NCBI GenBank assembly: GCA_023079485.1
Contig: CM041089.1
Location: forward strand, 14,523,001 to 14,587,000
Direction: 5' to 3'
Length of the DNA stretch: 64,000 nucleotides
Origin: Archilochus colubris
Lineage: Eukaryota; Chordata; Aves; Apodiformes; Trochilidae
This document shows positions 13,201 to 23,849 of the stretch, one piece after another. The position numbers and the translations under genes were made by a program. Positions within the stretch are counted from its first letter, which is position 1. The number at the start of each line of letters is the position of its first letter. The notes under the pieces were generated by a model. The model was not told the origin of the DNA. It was given only the letters and a program-made list of their open reading frames with translations, and made no database searches.

Positions 13201-16200
13201 ATTCATTCAGACTTCTAAAAAAATCTATTTTTAAATATTCAAAACATAAATGAAATGCATATGTTGACCTAAGCTTTTTTTGGTATTTCAACTTCCCAGA
13301 AAGGAAATTAAAATATTAGTCTTGTAAATTCAAATTATTATTTTTAATTACTGTTAGAGTAATTTCTCAGACTCAGTACCATACAATACAGCAACATGGC
13401 AAAAATTATGCAATTCAGTAAGGAACTGGATTAGCCACAGAGAGGAATGTAGACTTAGCAAATTCTTGAAAATTGCTCCTCTTCAGCAATGACTGCACTG
13501 AACTGGAAATTCCCCAGTAAATGCCGTCTACTGTTGCATGATCACCCAATAGTTAACTGATAGCTGTTATTTGAAAGCCAGCATACTGAACACCTGGATA
13601 AGTAAGAGGCAATTTCACATCTGTATGTCAAAGAAGTGTTTCAGAGATGTTTACTGAGATCACCTTCTAGGCTTTGTGACCTAGTGGTAGATGGTTCTCA
13701 CCTTAGAAAGGACATAAGTGCAGTCTCCATGGTGGTCATAATGTTTTTTGTCAAATGTGGAAATGTGTGACCCTCCCTCTACTGAACATGTTCCTGGGCA
13801 TGACATATCCTGGCAGCTCCACTGCCCTCCGTGGCAGGTACTAGGAGAGAGAGAATGAAGTGAGCTGAAAGCAGTAACAGTGCTCCAGAGTGAAAGGAAT
13901 TACAGTAAACTGAGGTTCAGCTATTTTGCTCTTGGTTTTCCTTTCAGTTTGCCACAAAACAAATACAGGCCTCCCAAAACATTGTCAATATGTGATACAG
14001 TGCATTAAAAGGAATGACTCTTATGCATTCACTTTGCTTATTTAATTGTTTTCCATCTTTGGAGAGGTGAGGCCTCCAGCCACAGGTATTGGATGAGTTT
14101 GCTTGGGCTTTGAAGCCACCATAAAGTAGGGTAACAAATTAAAATCTCTTCTGGTTTAGTTATATGAATGTATCAGAAACTAACAGAAATGTGACCCCAG
14201 ATCTACTCCTGGTGCAGAGCATAGATGTTTCCTAAGGTGATGTGGTAGTATATAGGTTTCAGGATTAATAGTTGCAAAATCAAGGTTGTATTGAGTCATC
14301 CCTTGTTTTCTCCAAGGAAAATAAATATTTGCGAATATATAAATTAATTCCCCTTACAGAAGTCCAAATGTTGAAAGAAAAAAAAAAGAAGCTAACAAAG
14401 AGGAAGGATTATAATTGACTGGAAATCTAAATATTGTAAATCCTTGCTTTGATCACCTTGAGTCAGAGTGCAATGCCAGTTAAAGCTGTTGCTAAACAAA
14501 ACAAAGGATGTTCTGTAGGGATATTTTGCAACTGTAGTGGCCAGGTAAACACATACATCAATTACCAATGATGCAATTTCATACAATAAACCATTAAGGT
14601 AATTAAATATATGAGAGGAAGTTGTAAGTTAGAAAAGTTAACAAAGATTACCAGGATTGGCACTGCTCTGAAAATGATGCTCCTGTAGCATAGGTGTAGC
14701 CATTGTAAACACAGGAGCACTGCTCTTGGGGAATGCAGCCAGAATTGTTAATGTCATCAAATACAGTCCCTAGATTTAAAAAAAGGACAAAACTTTGATC
14801 AATTAAAAAGGCATTTCCTATAGACCATTTTTGTTTGTCACAAATCCTAAATATCATCTTGGAGACAGGTCTGCAGCTGTCATGAATGTCCTCTGTCCTG
14901 AGGACAGCAGGACTACAACAATTTGCTCAGTGATGGATTCAACCTGTTCTTCTTAAATTCCACCTGCTTTGCAGGAGGGCCTGATTGCAGCACAGGTAGC
15001 TTGCTGAGAGACTGGTCTTGATCTGTTTGCTGTTCTGCCTTCCTGCTTTCTGAATATTGCATGTGTATTGGCACTTAATTCTTTTCTTAATTCAGCCTCA
15101 GTTGGCACTTAACTTTTCTCAGCTGAGATATGACAAATGCTTGCTGCTTGCAGCTGTGAAAAATACAGGAGGCTTTAATCCCCTGGAACCTGCTCAAATC
15201 CTCCAGGTAAGCTATTGTTCTTTGAAATCAGAGATCTGAGTACATGGAACCTGAACTTGCCTGGGGGGCAGAAACAACCATCCATGCAGTGTTCCTCACA
15301 AAGCTGAGATCGCTCAGAGTTGGTGCAGGTGTCAGCACAGGGTGAGCTGCACTCCTGGTATTCCATGTTGTAGGGACACTTCTTGGCTGAAAATTTAAAG
15401 GAGAAAAGATTTTTTTTCAGTTAAAAGTATTTCTAGTTCACTGTATGTGAAAATATTTATATTCATTTAAGTCTTCCAGCTAGATATAAAACGGCACAAA
15501 ACTGCAGATCAACCATCAGGCTCTCAGAATTTGAAAATTTAGTCATATTTTACAGTTGATATGTGCTTGGAATTACTGTCTGGTGTTGAACAGGCTTGAG
15601 GACTGGATTTCTGGGGACAACATGTTAATGACCCCACAAAGTCAGGAAGGTCTGTGCTTCTACTGAAGGCACTATCCTCATGTACACCTCTATTGCTAGT
15701 GAAATCAAAGATTCCTAAAGCTTTAGAGTACTTTCATTTTTCCAGATGCCACTGGAAGGACAAATAGCACCCGACAGGCTTTTGCTTTGGAGCAAATGCC
15801 AATGACAGTCACAGCAGCTACACCCCATGGTACAGTATGTGTTTAATTCATTGCAAATCTCTATGAAGATTCCAGTCATTCCCATTACCAAGCAAGAGGA
15901 GATAACTAAGTGCTTAACCAGCCAACCAGGGTCAAATCAATTAATAATTGAGAATCAAAAATGCTGTAGCCACCATGAGAAACAAGAATACAAGCAAGCA
16001 AGCACAGCTCATTCTTTTTCCTTCTCCTTTATTTGCTCCCTTTACTGTCCCAGTTAATTAAATAACACTTTGACTCTCAATTGCAGTATCCATTGAAGTG
16101 TTTGATCAGGGTCTAATCCAGTTTGCACCGAAACCCTTAGCTCTTCCACTACAATCTTGATCCTGGAACTTCTACATTCTGGAGAATACAACCTTTAATG

Positions 16201-19200
16201 GTTTGCAGTTTCTCATGGATCTTCAGCATCATTTGAGAGCTTGTTGGTTACTGAGCATACAGTGAAGCTGTCTGCAGGGATACTTACAGCACAGCATTGA
16301 GGTTCTCCAGTTCAGGGGTGTCCCACCAGCATGAGAACACTGCCTGGAGTATTCAGCAAAGGTGTCACAGATGCAGGAGGCATTTTCAGACTTCTCAGAG
16401 AGGCACAAGTCACTTTGGCAAGCCACAATGTACTCTCTAACATCAACTAGCTCATTACATTCTGCAAATGCAGAGCTGGTCAGTGTTTTCTGGCATATGT
16501 CGTCCTTAGAAGGAAAAAAAAAAACAACACAAAATGAACTTCCAGAAAATAGAAAGGAGAACTTTTTTGGTATTGTTACTTCCTATAAGCAGTTTTTTAA
16601 TAAAATATTTTATCCCTCCTTAAGTTGCTGTCATCCAATGGCTTTTCCTGTTAACTCACCTGGAGCTGTAAAAAGCTACATATAAATTTGGAAAAAATCA
16701 AAAGCTTAGAAGATCCTTACAAAATCAGAAGTGCAGTTGTCTGTCAGGGTAGAAGTGGAGTCTTCACAGTGTTCTGTTGGACCATCCATTTTCTGCATGT
16801 TCCCAAATTGCAAGGCTGTCATCTTAATATCTGTACAAAATAAATTTAATAATGAAAGTTTTTAGATTGCATTGAGCCCATAGAGGGAAGAGAGAAAAGA
16901 ATCTAAATAGGGATTTGGACAAAGGGGACTGCTGTTAGGCAAGGTTTAAGAAAAAGCTCCAGCTGGGAATAGAATGATGAAGATAAGAACCTACTTATTA
17001 TGCTGTTCAGCAGTCAAATGTGGATATTCCAAGTTTAAGACAGAATGGAAAACATACACATACTGATTAGACAGTAAAATTTCCTTGAATATATTTCTAT
17101 GTTTATTTATCTTTTTAATGAAAATCTGGCTCATTTTTATGGGTAATGATCAGGTAAATAAAACTCTGGCATACAAGAAATATGCAATGAGTTGTTAGCA
17201 CCAGTACTATATTTGTACTGAAAAGTATTAAGTCAAATTATCTGACCTGTGTGTTTTTCAACAGAGATTGAATCTTCTGTGTAAATCATTTGACATGGCA
17301 GGAAAGAGGAATGATGGTAGTGTTAGAACTCAAAGAATACAAAAATAATTATGTTGGAAACTCCAGAAACCAATTTTCATTATTTAAAAAAACTCACTGT
17401 TTGAATAGAACTCATTGTAAGTTGGAAGGCCATTGAAGTCTCCACAAAGTCCACAGGTCTGGTTGGCATATTTCTCATTCAGTTCCAACTGAAATGATGG
17501 ACAATAAGTTGGTAAAAGTTAGTACAAGCATTCTAAAATATATTCAAGACAACTGAAAGCACCTCTACCTACTGCCTCTGTTTTTCATCAGATCTGTCTA
17601 ATTTTATTTAGCAATCTGATTCAATCCTGGGGGATAGAATGAAGAGTTGGCTTTGATTTGGCTTACAAAACAGTCCAAGCTGTTCATGCTATTTATCCAA
17701 ACTTAAGTTTTCACTGTAAAATCTATATTGGTTTCAGCCTTTCTCTCCATTTCTCAAAAAGCAAATCCTAAAAGAGTGAAAATTTTCTATAAAATTGTAT
17801 TTGAAGGGATAAGTAGTATAGTAATGGCAATATGTAAATGATATAATGAAAGTGATTTTTCATCCTCTTTTAAGCACTCATCTGCTGTTCACTAGACATG
17901 AATCCATGTAATATTTTGTAAGGATTACCTGGATGCAATCCTATCTTTATTAAGAAAAAAAAAAACTGCTTAACAGTATGAGATGAGAAAGCAGTAGTAA
18001 TCCTCTGAGCAGGTAGGGACTGGTAATCAAGAATCAGCTCTGGTCTCTAGAGTCCAGGAACAGTTCTTACCAGGATGCTATCATCTTCATTCCACAATAA
18101 CAGAATACCCATTTTGCTGGCAACTTTCACATAAATGCTGCTTTTCTCTATTGTAATTCCAGATTGGCTGTATGGCAGCTGAACCCTAGGAAAAGACAGG
18201 AAGAAGGTATTTTTTATGCTAGGTATTTTTTGATCCTATGCTAGGGATTTTATGCTAGGTATTTTATGGGAGGTATTTTTATGCTAGGTATTTTTTGATC
18301 CAGATGTTTGATAAAGAGAGGGGAAAAATGGCTTATGTTATCCAGCATCTGTAGGGATTCTAAAATAACACAATTGTGTGAAAGGAAAAGCAATCAAAAA
18401 AAAAAAAAAAAAAAAAAGTGGTTCAACTTCGTCAAATATGGACCTGGATTTGGATCAAACCTGTCAAGATTTTTCACCTAAATTTTATTTTTGTGTTAAT
18501 CATTAAGGAAAGGATTGATTTACTTTGAAAAGAATCATTAAAAACTTATTCATTATTTAAGCTGGCAAAATTGTCAGATTTACAGAAGAACACAGAATCC
18601 CACACCCCCAAATACACCAAAGTATTTGGTAAATTAGAAAAAACCAATAATTCTGTGGTTACCAAAGGAGTGTCATGGATAAACTTACCTGTTGCCATTG
18701 ATGATGACAGCATCCTTTGCTAGCTCAACAGCCACCCCTTCCAGCTTCATGACAATCTGGCTGACTGTTGGAGCACTTCCCACCACAGCACGTCTCATCT
18801 GGATGTTGAAATCCTCATAGGGAGCATTGCAATGGGATGCAAAAACGTAATTGCAGAGCCCAGGGAAGAAGAATATGTCTCCATCAAAGGTCTTGAAGTG
18901 GAAATTGCCCCAGGTGCTGCACACACGGCCATTGTGAGCAGGATTGGAAGCTGTGAATTAAAACTAGCTTTAAAAAAATGACTTAAAATTCCCAGCTTTA
19001 CCATGGGCAACATCAACTTGCCCAAGGCTTGTTTATTTTTGTCACTGAATAGTTTTTGCCTGTCTACCTCCATTTGTTATTTTCTGTCCATCTAGCCCTT
19101 ATAGAACTCTGTATTCATTCCTCACTCATAGCTGTTGCTCATACATTCCTAAAAATTGTTTGTTATGTTCAGCAAGAGCTTTATTAGTTGCCCACATTTT

Positions 19201-22200
19201 CCCTAAGGTAACAGTTAAATTTCATGCATCTTAATCACCCTCTTTATCCTCTTAATAATCGATAGATTCCTTTACCCGTGCCCTTCCCTATTCATATTAG
19301 ATTCTTCTGTCTGCATCCCCTAAAATGAAAAACTTCATAAAAATTCATAAAAAGCAACTTCATTTGCTTTACTTACGTGTTATTAATGGATTTGTCAGCA
19401 TTGGCTGGATGATGTTAACCTTAGGTGAGACTGTGACTAGAAAAAAAGAAAGCAAGAAGACAAAAACTAGCACAACAATACCAAACTTTGCACTTAAAAT
19501 TAACCTTGAAAGGACTAGAAAGTTAATACGACAGATCCAATGAAGTGATGTTAAAACTCTTGTTTTACAGAAGCCATGAATCATGTTAAAGGTGCACACT
19601 TAAAATCCCAGATCAGGATAGTTAACTCATAAGAAATGGCTTCCAACTGTAATTTTCTAAATTTTCCACCTTCCTTTTTACCCTTTTATGAAATTCTGCA
19701 CTGTGTTGGGAGAGGCAGGAATTCACAGTTCTGCATATTAGAGTGCTTCAGACATACTGAACAATACATGGTTTTCTTCTTATTACACTCTCTTCTTTCT
19801 AAGGAGGGAATAAAAGCTACAGTTATCCCCTTTTCTCTCCATTTCATAGTTTTTTGTTAAGGGGTTGAAAACCCTTAGGCACCCTTGGACCACAAACCTG
19901 TTGTACAGGATGATCACAAATCATTACATGGTAAAAAATCAACGAAGTTGGGTTTAGCAGCTGGATTTCCTAACATCAGCCACTGACTTTACACATTGCC
20001 AAAGTGGTCTCGTTTCCTTGTTTTCAAGGAGTCAAACCCCCTGCATATGTATTACACTTTGATTTTATAGGTACATATTAATGCACATATACATATCACC
20101 TCTACAAACACAACTGTTTTCTTAGCTACTTACTATTATACAAATAAAAGCACACTGTGTGTTTAGTAAGTGGTATCTAATGAGGGTATTATTTTTATTT
20201 CCTAGAGGGAGGCTTATCCCCTCTAGATACACATTATCTTAATTTGACATTACTGGCAGTATGCTGTGGAGTTTTTTTAGGCATTTTTATTCTTTATTAG
20301 AGATGTAGTATAAACAAACATACTGGTTTGTTTCAGCAGAACAGACTCAGTGTATGTGCTTCCTGCTTCAGTTTGGGCTCCTGTGAAGGAATTGGAAAAA
20401 GCTTATTAAGTACTATGTCCTGCATCTGAACTTTCAAAGCAAAGCATTAATACAGATCAAAGGACCCAGACACGTCTTTGTAAGACAAAGTGGAGGTTTT
20501 TTATCACAGAAGAAAAAAATGAAATAGGCTTCAAAAAAAGTGCATGTTAATTAATTATAGAAAGATACTTTCTAATATAAAGACTCAAGAGTTTAAATCC
20601 AAATAACATTTCATGTATATCTATTTTATTTTTTTCCCCTTAAAACTGTCAACTGGATGCAAGAAGGTACCTCTGAGTGATAATATGATGGCCCGAGCAG
20701 TAACCTAGAAGTAGCCAAAAGTTTCCTGTTCTACCCCTCTTGTCACTCTGAGGTGGTGCAGACTCATGACTTCTCTGCAAAATATGTTGGGCATCAGACT
20801 GTAAATCTATTTGCTCAGAAGTTCTTGCTACCCCACTGAAAACTGTGACACAGTGCCACAAACAGTGGGACAGTGGCACAGGAGGAAAAAATAGGCCAAG
20901 ATCATGTGTCCACATGATAAAGGCACTCAGCTATATCAAACCACCTTGTTCTTCTGTTCTTCTTCAACGTTTAGTTTTGTACCTCCAGCTAAATGGTTAC
21001 TGGATCAACTATATGAACAATCTTCCATATGAGGTCTCCTCTCTATCATGACCCCATACATTTTTAATTTCAAATACCATACCAAAGGAGGTACTGGCAA
21101 AGACTTCTGAGACATGATAAATATTGAGCTGAACACTTTTATACCTAGAAATAACTGACTTGGAGCTCTTACGTTGGTGTTCTAGGCTCTTGTCTTTTAT
21201 AAGGAAGATAAATCTCAAGGCCAGGTTGGTTGGAGCCTTGAGCAGCCTGGTCTAGTGGGAAGTCCCTGACCATGCAGGTGAGTTGGAACTAGGAGATCTT
21301 TAAGGTCCCTTCCCACCAAAACCACTCTCTGATTCTATGAAGAAAAGCATTGCAGGCATTTCCTGTAAAAGAAAAATCGTTATAATTTTATTTTGTGAAG
21401 GACTGAATCCTACCAGAATGTGGTAACTGTGTAACTATAACCTGTCAAAACTAAATCCTCAGTAGATTTAGGTGCTGAAATTACTTATATCTGAATATTG
21501 ATCAGGATTATGTGAATGAGCACTCCAGGTATTTAGATAATCTCTTGGTTTAAGAACAATTGCCTATGTAATTTAGTCCTCAACTAAGCCCCCTTTTCCT
21601 CTTACAGTAGATGGGAAGAGTTCACTAAGTCAGAACTGGATCCATAACTAGATCCCATCACACTGAGCAGGGAGCCACAATGGTGAAAGAGGGGAAACTG
21701 CTGAAGTCAGGGATATGCCCAGTCTGCTTTGTTTCTTATATTCCTTACATTCCTTGCTGAGCATTTCCTCAACTTAAAACCTCAGTCCAGATATCTTCTT
21801 TTAAAAAATATTATTCTAATGTAATTTCTGGATGTGCTCACTGTGTAAACAGCTGGAGTATTTGATCCTAGAGGTGAAGGATCCTGTCTGAAGGGATTCA
21901 AGCCCCCACTACCAGAGGCCCCAAGGAGACTGCTGGTTTAGAGGAGAAGGTTCTGGTCAGCCTCATCACATCTAGAAGTTGCTGCAGTGTCTGCAGTTTC
22001 TTTCAGACATAAGCTTTTAATTCTTTTCTCTTTTAAATTATTGTGTGATCACCAGTGACGTACAAAGAAGTAACTTAGAACAGAGCTTAACCATGTTCCA
22101 TTGCCTGTGAATCTTTCAGTATCTGAGGTACTACCATAAAGTAAATGTATTTATATCACTATTATTGATCCTGATCAGGTGCCTCTGTAAGTCTTAATAA

Positions 22201-23706
22201 TAGGCCTCAATTTTCTCTCTCCCAACAAGAATATCAGCAGGCATAAAATTGTAGAATATTTGTTTATTCTAGCATGAGAACCTTTGTAACAGAGCAAAAT
22301 AGTATACACGTGTATTTTGCACTGCTTATTTTTCTCAAGGAAACAGCAGGGGCTTTTATTTACATAGCAAATACATAATTTTCAATGTGTCTTCCAGCTG
22401 TAAGAATAGTCAAGATAATTTACAATTTGATAACTTGGGAACTGACCTAATTATTATGAATATTTCTGAATAAGTCTATAGCTGCCAATCCACATATACC
22501 ATTATGATTGCAGTTAATTTATAAAAGTTAGTATTAGACCCAAAAAATAAAGTGAGACACAGAAAATTTTGGAGATGGAAATGGTCCAATATTCTTTAGT
22601 CACTTGGGACATCTGAAAATATTTTCAAGAGTTTGATTTGAATAAAGAAGGGTTTGCTGGACACTGTCTAATAACTACTTGGTTTTCAAAGCAATTTATC
22701 AGCTTGGCATTGCACAGCACCAACAACTTTCCTGTTCAATGAACAGGTGAAGAAGCTTTTGACTGACATTGCATAACTCTAAGTGTAGGATTCTGCTCTA
22801 ATTGACTGTAGAATTTTGTGCTCAGATCAGCTTGCCAGCATCTTAGTGTTCATTTCACAGACTGTAAAGTAGACTAAAACCATATTTACACTTGCCAGGG
22901 TTTTGAATATTATATACAGGAAAAATTGACATAGGCTATCTGAAGATTTAAAAATGTTAGCTGATAAGGCAGTGAACGGGAGTGGTTTATTAAGTTTGTA
23001 CTTATGCAAATCATTTCAGTTTCAGTGGTCCCATTGACTTAACAGGGCTACTAAAGACTTTGCATAGGGTTATCAGTGTCATCAGAGCACAATCAGTTAC
23101 TGAATATTCCCTTCTTGCAAAAGAAATTGCCAAAAATCGTGGGGAATCTGGCACTGGCTCCTGGGAGGTGACAAAGTGCTGGAAAAGATTGACCAGGAGT
23201 CTGATCTAGTGTCTGGAAAATGCAATGTTTAAAATCTCACAAGCCAGGTAACATTCACAATTGGACCTCATACAAAATTCAACAGGAACAAAATGCCTTT
23301 GTGAGGCACAAGTGAGACTGAAAACCTGACATTTTAAGACATGAATAATAGTTCTTCTTTATTTCATTTCAAGGCTGCCTTCCAATTGCAGCTTTGAGGC
23401 AACACTAAATTAAATCAGTTAATTGTCAGGCATTGGATCTTTAATGAAAATTAGAAAATGAAGAGATCTTGTTTAAATGCAACTGTTAGGTGAAAATAAA
23501 ATTAGTTTAGTGAAAATAAAGTTAGTTTAGTTCAGTGAAAATAAAATTAGTTAGGTATTTAAAATTAGTTAAAATACCTCACTAGATCTGAACAGAGTAT
23601 TTTTTTTCCCAGTAAAAAAAGACAACTTCTTACCTATCTGATGGATACAGCACAGTGCAAACAGGAAAGCCCATTCCAGTGCCCATATCCCCCTGCCAAA
23701 CCCCAT
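940..23706 (-). CDS. MUC5AC: Gel-forming mucin, MUC5AC-type, N-terminal 30 exons (partial)
   Basis: Secreted polymeric mucin of epithelial mucus; D1-D2-D'-D3 drive disulphide multimer assembly in the ER and Golgi. Exons, 5' to 3': 23634-23706, 20324-20380, 19377-19436, 18689-18950, 18071-18185, 17398-17488, 16721-16830, 16288-16504, 15261-15386, 14652-14769, 13702-13840, 12650-12760, 12019-12088, 11126-11263, 10877-11041, 10288-10382, 9762-9888, 8754-9009, 7902-7954, 7415-7515, 6451-6602, 5915-6053, 5714-5827, 5050-5229, 3629-3868, 2832-2988, 2424-2552, 1959-2085, 1220-1263, 940-1134. All junctions have AG acceptors and GT donors, except one GC donor after exon 9, and phases chain without a stop (3,961 nt, about 1,320 residues). 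Assignment to MUC5AC rests on remembered family patterns such as [26 protein letters not shown] and [12 protein letters not shown]5B is the main alternative. The gene runs off the window at position 1, where CysD, PTS and C-terminal domains are expected. Confidence 0.85.
1959..6053 (-). CDS. MUC5AC: Mucin D3 assembly (VWD3, C8-3, TIL3), exons 22-28
   Basis: Residues about 879-1241. VWD3 is exons 22-25: [49 protein letters not shown], then [29 protein letters not shown] and [16 protein letters not shown]8-3 is exons 25-26: [16 protein letters not shown], then [18 protein letters not shown] and WRTPTIC. TIL3 is exons 27-28: [19 protein letters not shown], then [14 protein letters not shown]3 forms the inter-dimer disulphides that build mucin multimers. 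Everything needed appears intact. Confidence 0.88.
3869..5049. other. Mucin intron 24, no feature seen
   Basis: About 1.2 kb between the exons carrying SPDFK and CGLCGNYDG. No repeat, RNA gene or ORF of note was seen. Confidence 0.4.
6451..7954 (-). CDS. MUC5AC: Mucin D' region (TIL'/E'), exons 19-21
   Basis: Residues about 777-879. Exon 19 (7902-7954) is only 53 bp and reads [18 protein letters not shown]. Exon 20 reads [19 protein letters not shown] then [13 protein letters not shown]. Exon 21 reads [19 protein letters not shown] and [17 protein letters not shown]' precedes D3 and takes part in intermolecular disulphide assembly in the family. The PMVYFNCRN pattern resembles MUC5AC more than ovomucin. 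The AT-rich tetranucleotide run beside exon 19 (7875-7899) lies in the donor-side intron. Confidence 0.85.
7875..7899. repeat. (TTTA)n microsatellite
   Basis: About six TTTA units lie directly beside the donor of the 53-bp mucin exon 19. This is the length-variable part of the intron. Confidence 0.8.
8277..8530 (-). mobile_element. CR1 LINE fragment in mucin intron 18
   Basis: The plus strand reads like the reverse complement of an avian CR1 3' end: TCACAGAATCACGTAGGCTG, then GACTCAACCATTTCCCTGGC, and a CTCCCCTGGCACGATTTGAG end. The element is therefore on the minus strand, 5'-truncated and moderately diverged, lying between exons 18 and 19. The family call comes from remembered CR1 consensus. 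Confidence 0.8.
8754..13840 (-). CDS. MUC5AC: Mucin D2 assembly (VWD2, C8-2, TIL2), exons 11-18
   Basis: Residues about 410-777. VWD2 begins in exon 11 ([29 protein letters not shown]). It continues through exon 12 ([18 protein letters not shown]), exon 13 ([13 protein letters not shown]), exon 14 ([13 protein letters not shown]) and reaches [15 protein letters not shown] across exons 14-15. C8-2 covers exons 15-17 with EKYAQHWC and [23 protein letters not shown]2 is exon 18, from [11 protein letters not shown] to [20 protein letters not shown]. The exon 17 peptide is among the most conserved parts of MUC5AC and MUC5B. No stop or missing cysteine was seen. Confidence 0.87.
12761..13701. other. 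Mucin intron 11, AT-rich, no feature
   Basis: About 940 bp, AT-rich, with homopolymer runs near 12761-12772 (the polypyrimidine tract of the exon 12 acceptor) and around 13140-13200. No repeat family was recognised. Confidence 0.4.
14652..18950 (-). CDS. MUC5AC: Mucin D1 assembly (VWD1, C8-1, TIL1), exons 4-10
   Basis: Residues about 64-410. Exon 4 opens VWD1 with [18 protein letters not shown], followed by KTFDGD and [13 protein letters not shown]. Exon 5 gives the LLLWNEDDS strand and exon 6 has CGLCGDFNG, the CxxC-type motif of VWD domains. C8-1 spans exons 7-8 ([14 protein letters not shown], then [13 protein letters not shown] and WRTSMLC). TIL1 spans exons 9-10 ([21 protein letters not shown], then [13 protein letters not shown]). 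D1 with D2 forms the N-terminal propeptide-like assembly region that drives pH-dependent packing. All key cysteines are present and no break is seen. Exon 9 ends at a GC donor. Confidence 0.88.
15255..15263 (-). other. Non-canonical GC splice donor after mucin exon 9
   Basis: On the minus strand exon 9 ends CCCCCCAG and the intron begins GCAAGT instead of GTAAGT. Apart from the C at intron position 2 it is a strong donor consensus, as is typical for GC-AG introns. The junction restores the conserved reading CFCPPG then TVFDDI with the acceptor at 14770. Confidence 0.7.
15387..16287. other. Mucin intron 8, no feature seen
   Basis: About 900 bp of unique-looking sequence between C8-1 and TIL1. 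A plus-strand ORF at 15827-16057 has no recognisable content. Confidence 0.4.
18206..18302. repeat. Short tandem repeat, unit about 20 bp
   Basis: Four imperfect copies of a unit built on TATGCTAGGTATTTTTTG lie in the intron just upstream of exon 5. Confidence 0.7.
18396..18417. repeat. Poly(A) tract
   Basis: A run of 22 A in the intron between exons 4 and 5. No retroposon was recognised next to it. Confidence 0.85.
19377..20380 (-). CDS. MUC5AC: Mucin exons 2-3: linker before D1
   Basis: Exon 2 (20324-20380) reads [18 protein letters not shown] and exon 3 (19377-19436) reads [20 protein letters not shown], residues about 25-63. They are small and low in cysteine. Phase (1,1) and splice sites (TTCACAG acceptor, GTATGT donor; TTTCTAG acceptor, GTAAGT donor) connect the signal peptide exon to D1 without a break. 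Family members have an equally variable linker here. Confidence is lower than for the D exons because the peptides are not conserved. Confidence 0.65.
21216..21343 (+). mobile_element. CR1 LINE 3' end in mucin intron 1
   Basis: It reads GAGCAGCCTGGTCTAGTGGG, then GATCTTTAAGGTCCCTTCCC and ends ATTCTATGA, the usual CR1 3' terminus. About 128 bp, heavily 5'-truncated, plus strand, opposite to the mucin. Confidence 0.85.
23491..23573. repeat. AT-rich direct repeat, unit about 21 bp
   Basis: Three imperfect copies of GTGAAAATAAAATTAGTTTA lie about 60 bp inside intron 1 from the exon 1 donor. Confidence 0.75.
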
Positions 23707-23757
23707 CTTGAGGGGTGTCTGGCACAAGGATGCCGGAGTCTAAAGGTGGTCAGGAGG
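23634..23757 (-). CDS. MUC5AC: Mucin exon 1: 5' UTR and signal peptide
   Basis: Coding part is 23634-23706, 24 codons plus one base. It starts MGFGRG and continues with a hydrophobic core ([12 protein letters not shown]), a typical secretory signal peptide; cleavage is likely near residues 24-27. This ATG was chosen because it is the first in frame with the D1 exon, lies about 80 bp from a TATA box, and ends at a good donor (ATAG then GTAAGA). The transcription start, about 23757, is inferred from the TATA position. The short first exon and the MxxGR-like opening fit the MUC5 group. Confidence 0.75.
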
Positions 23758-23783
23758 ACGAGTTCACCTGTGCTCTGTCAGTC

Positions 23784-23790
23784 TTATATA
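23784..23790 (-). promoter_or_regulatory. TATA box of the mucin gene
   Basis: The minus strand reads CTATATAAG here, 78 bp upstream of the proposed start codon at 23706. This gives a 5' UTR of about 50 nt. It is a direct sequence match to a core promoter element; activity is inferred. Confidence 0.65.
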
Positions 23791-23849
23791 GTGGCTGGCT
23801 TTGGCTTCAGTCCCAGATTGATTCAGAGAGTCTAGAAAGGTGGGGTTTG

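Larger units (their letters stand above)
20381..23633. other. Mucin intron 1
   Basis: The longest intron (3.25 kb). It holds a CR1 3' end (21216-21343) and an AT-rich direct repeat (23491-23573). Around 23018-23075 the motif GTGGTCCCATTGACTTAACA resembles an old palindromic amniote interspersed repeat. No exon was recognised. Confidence 0.5.
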
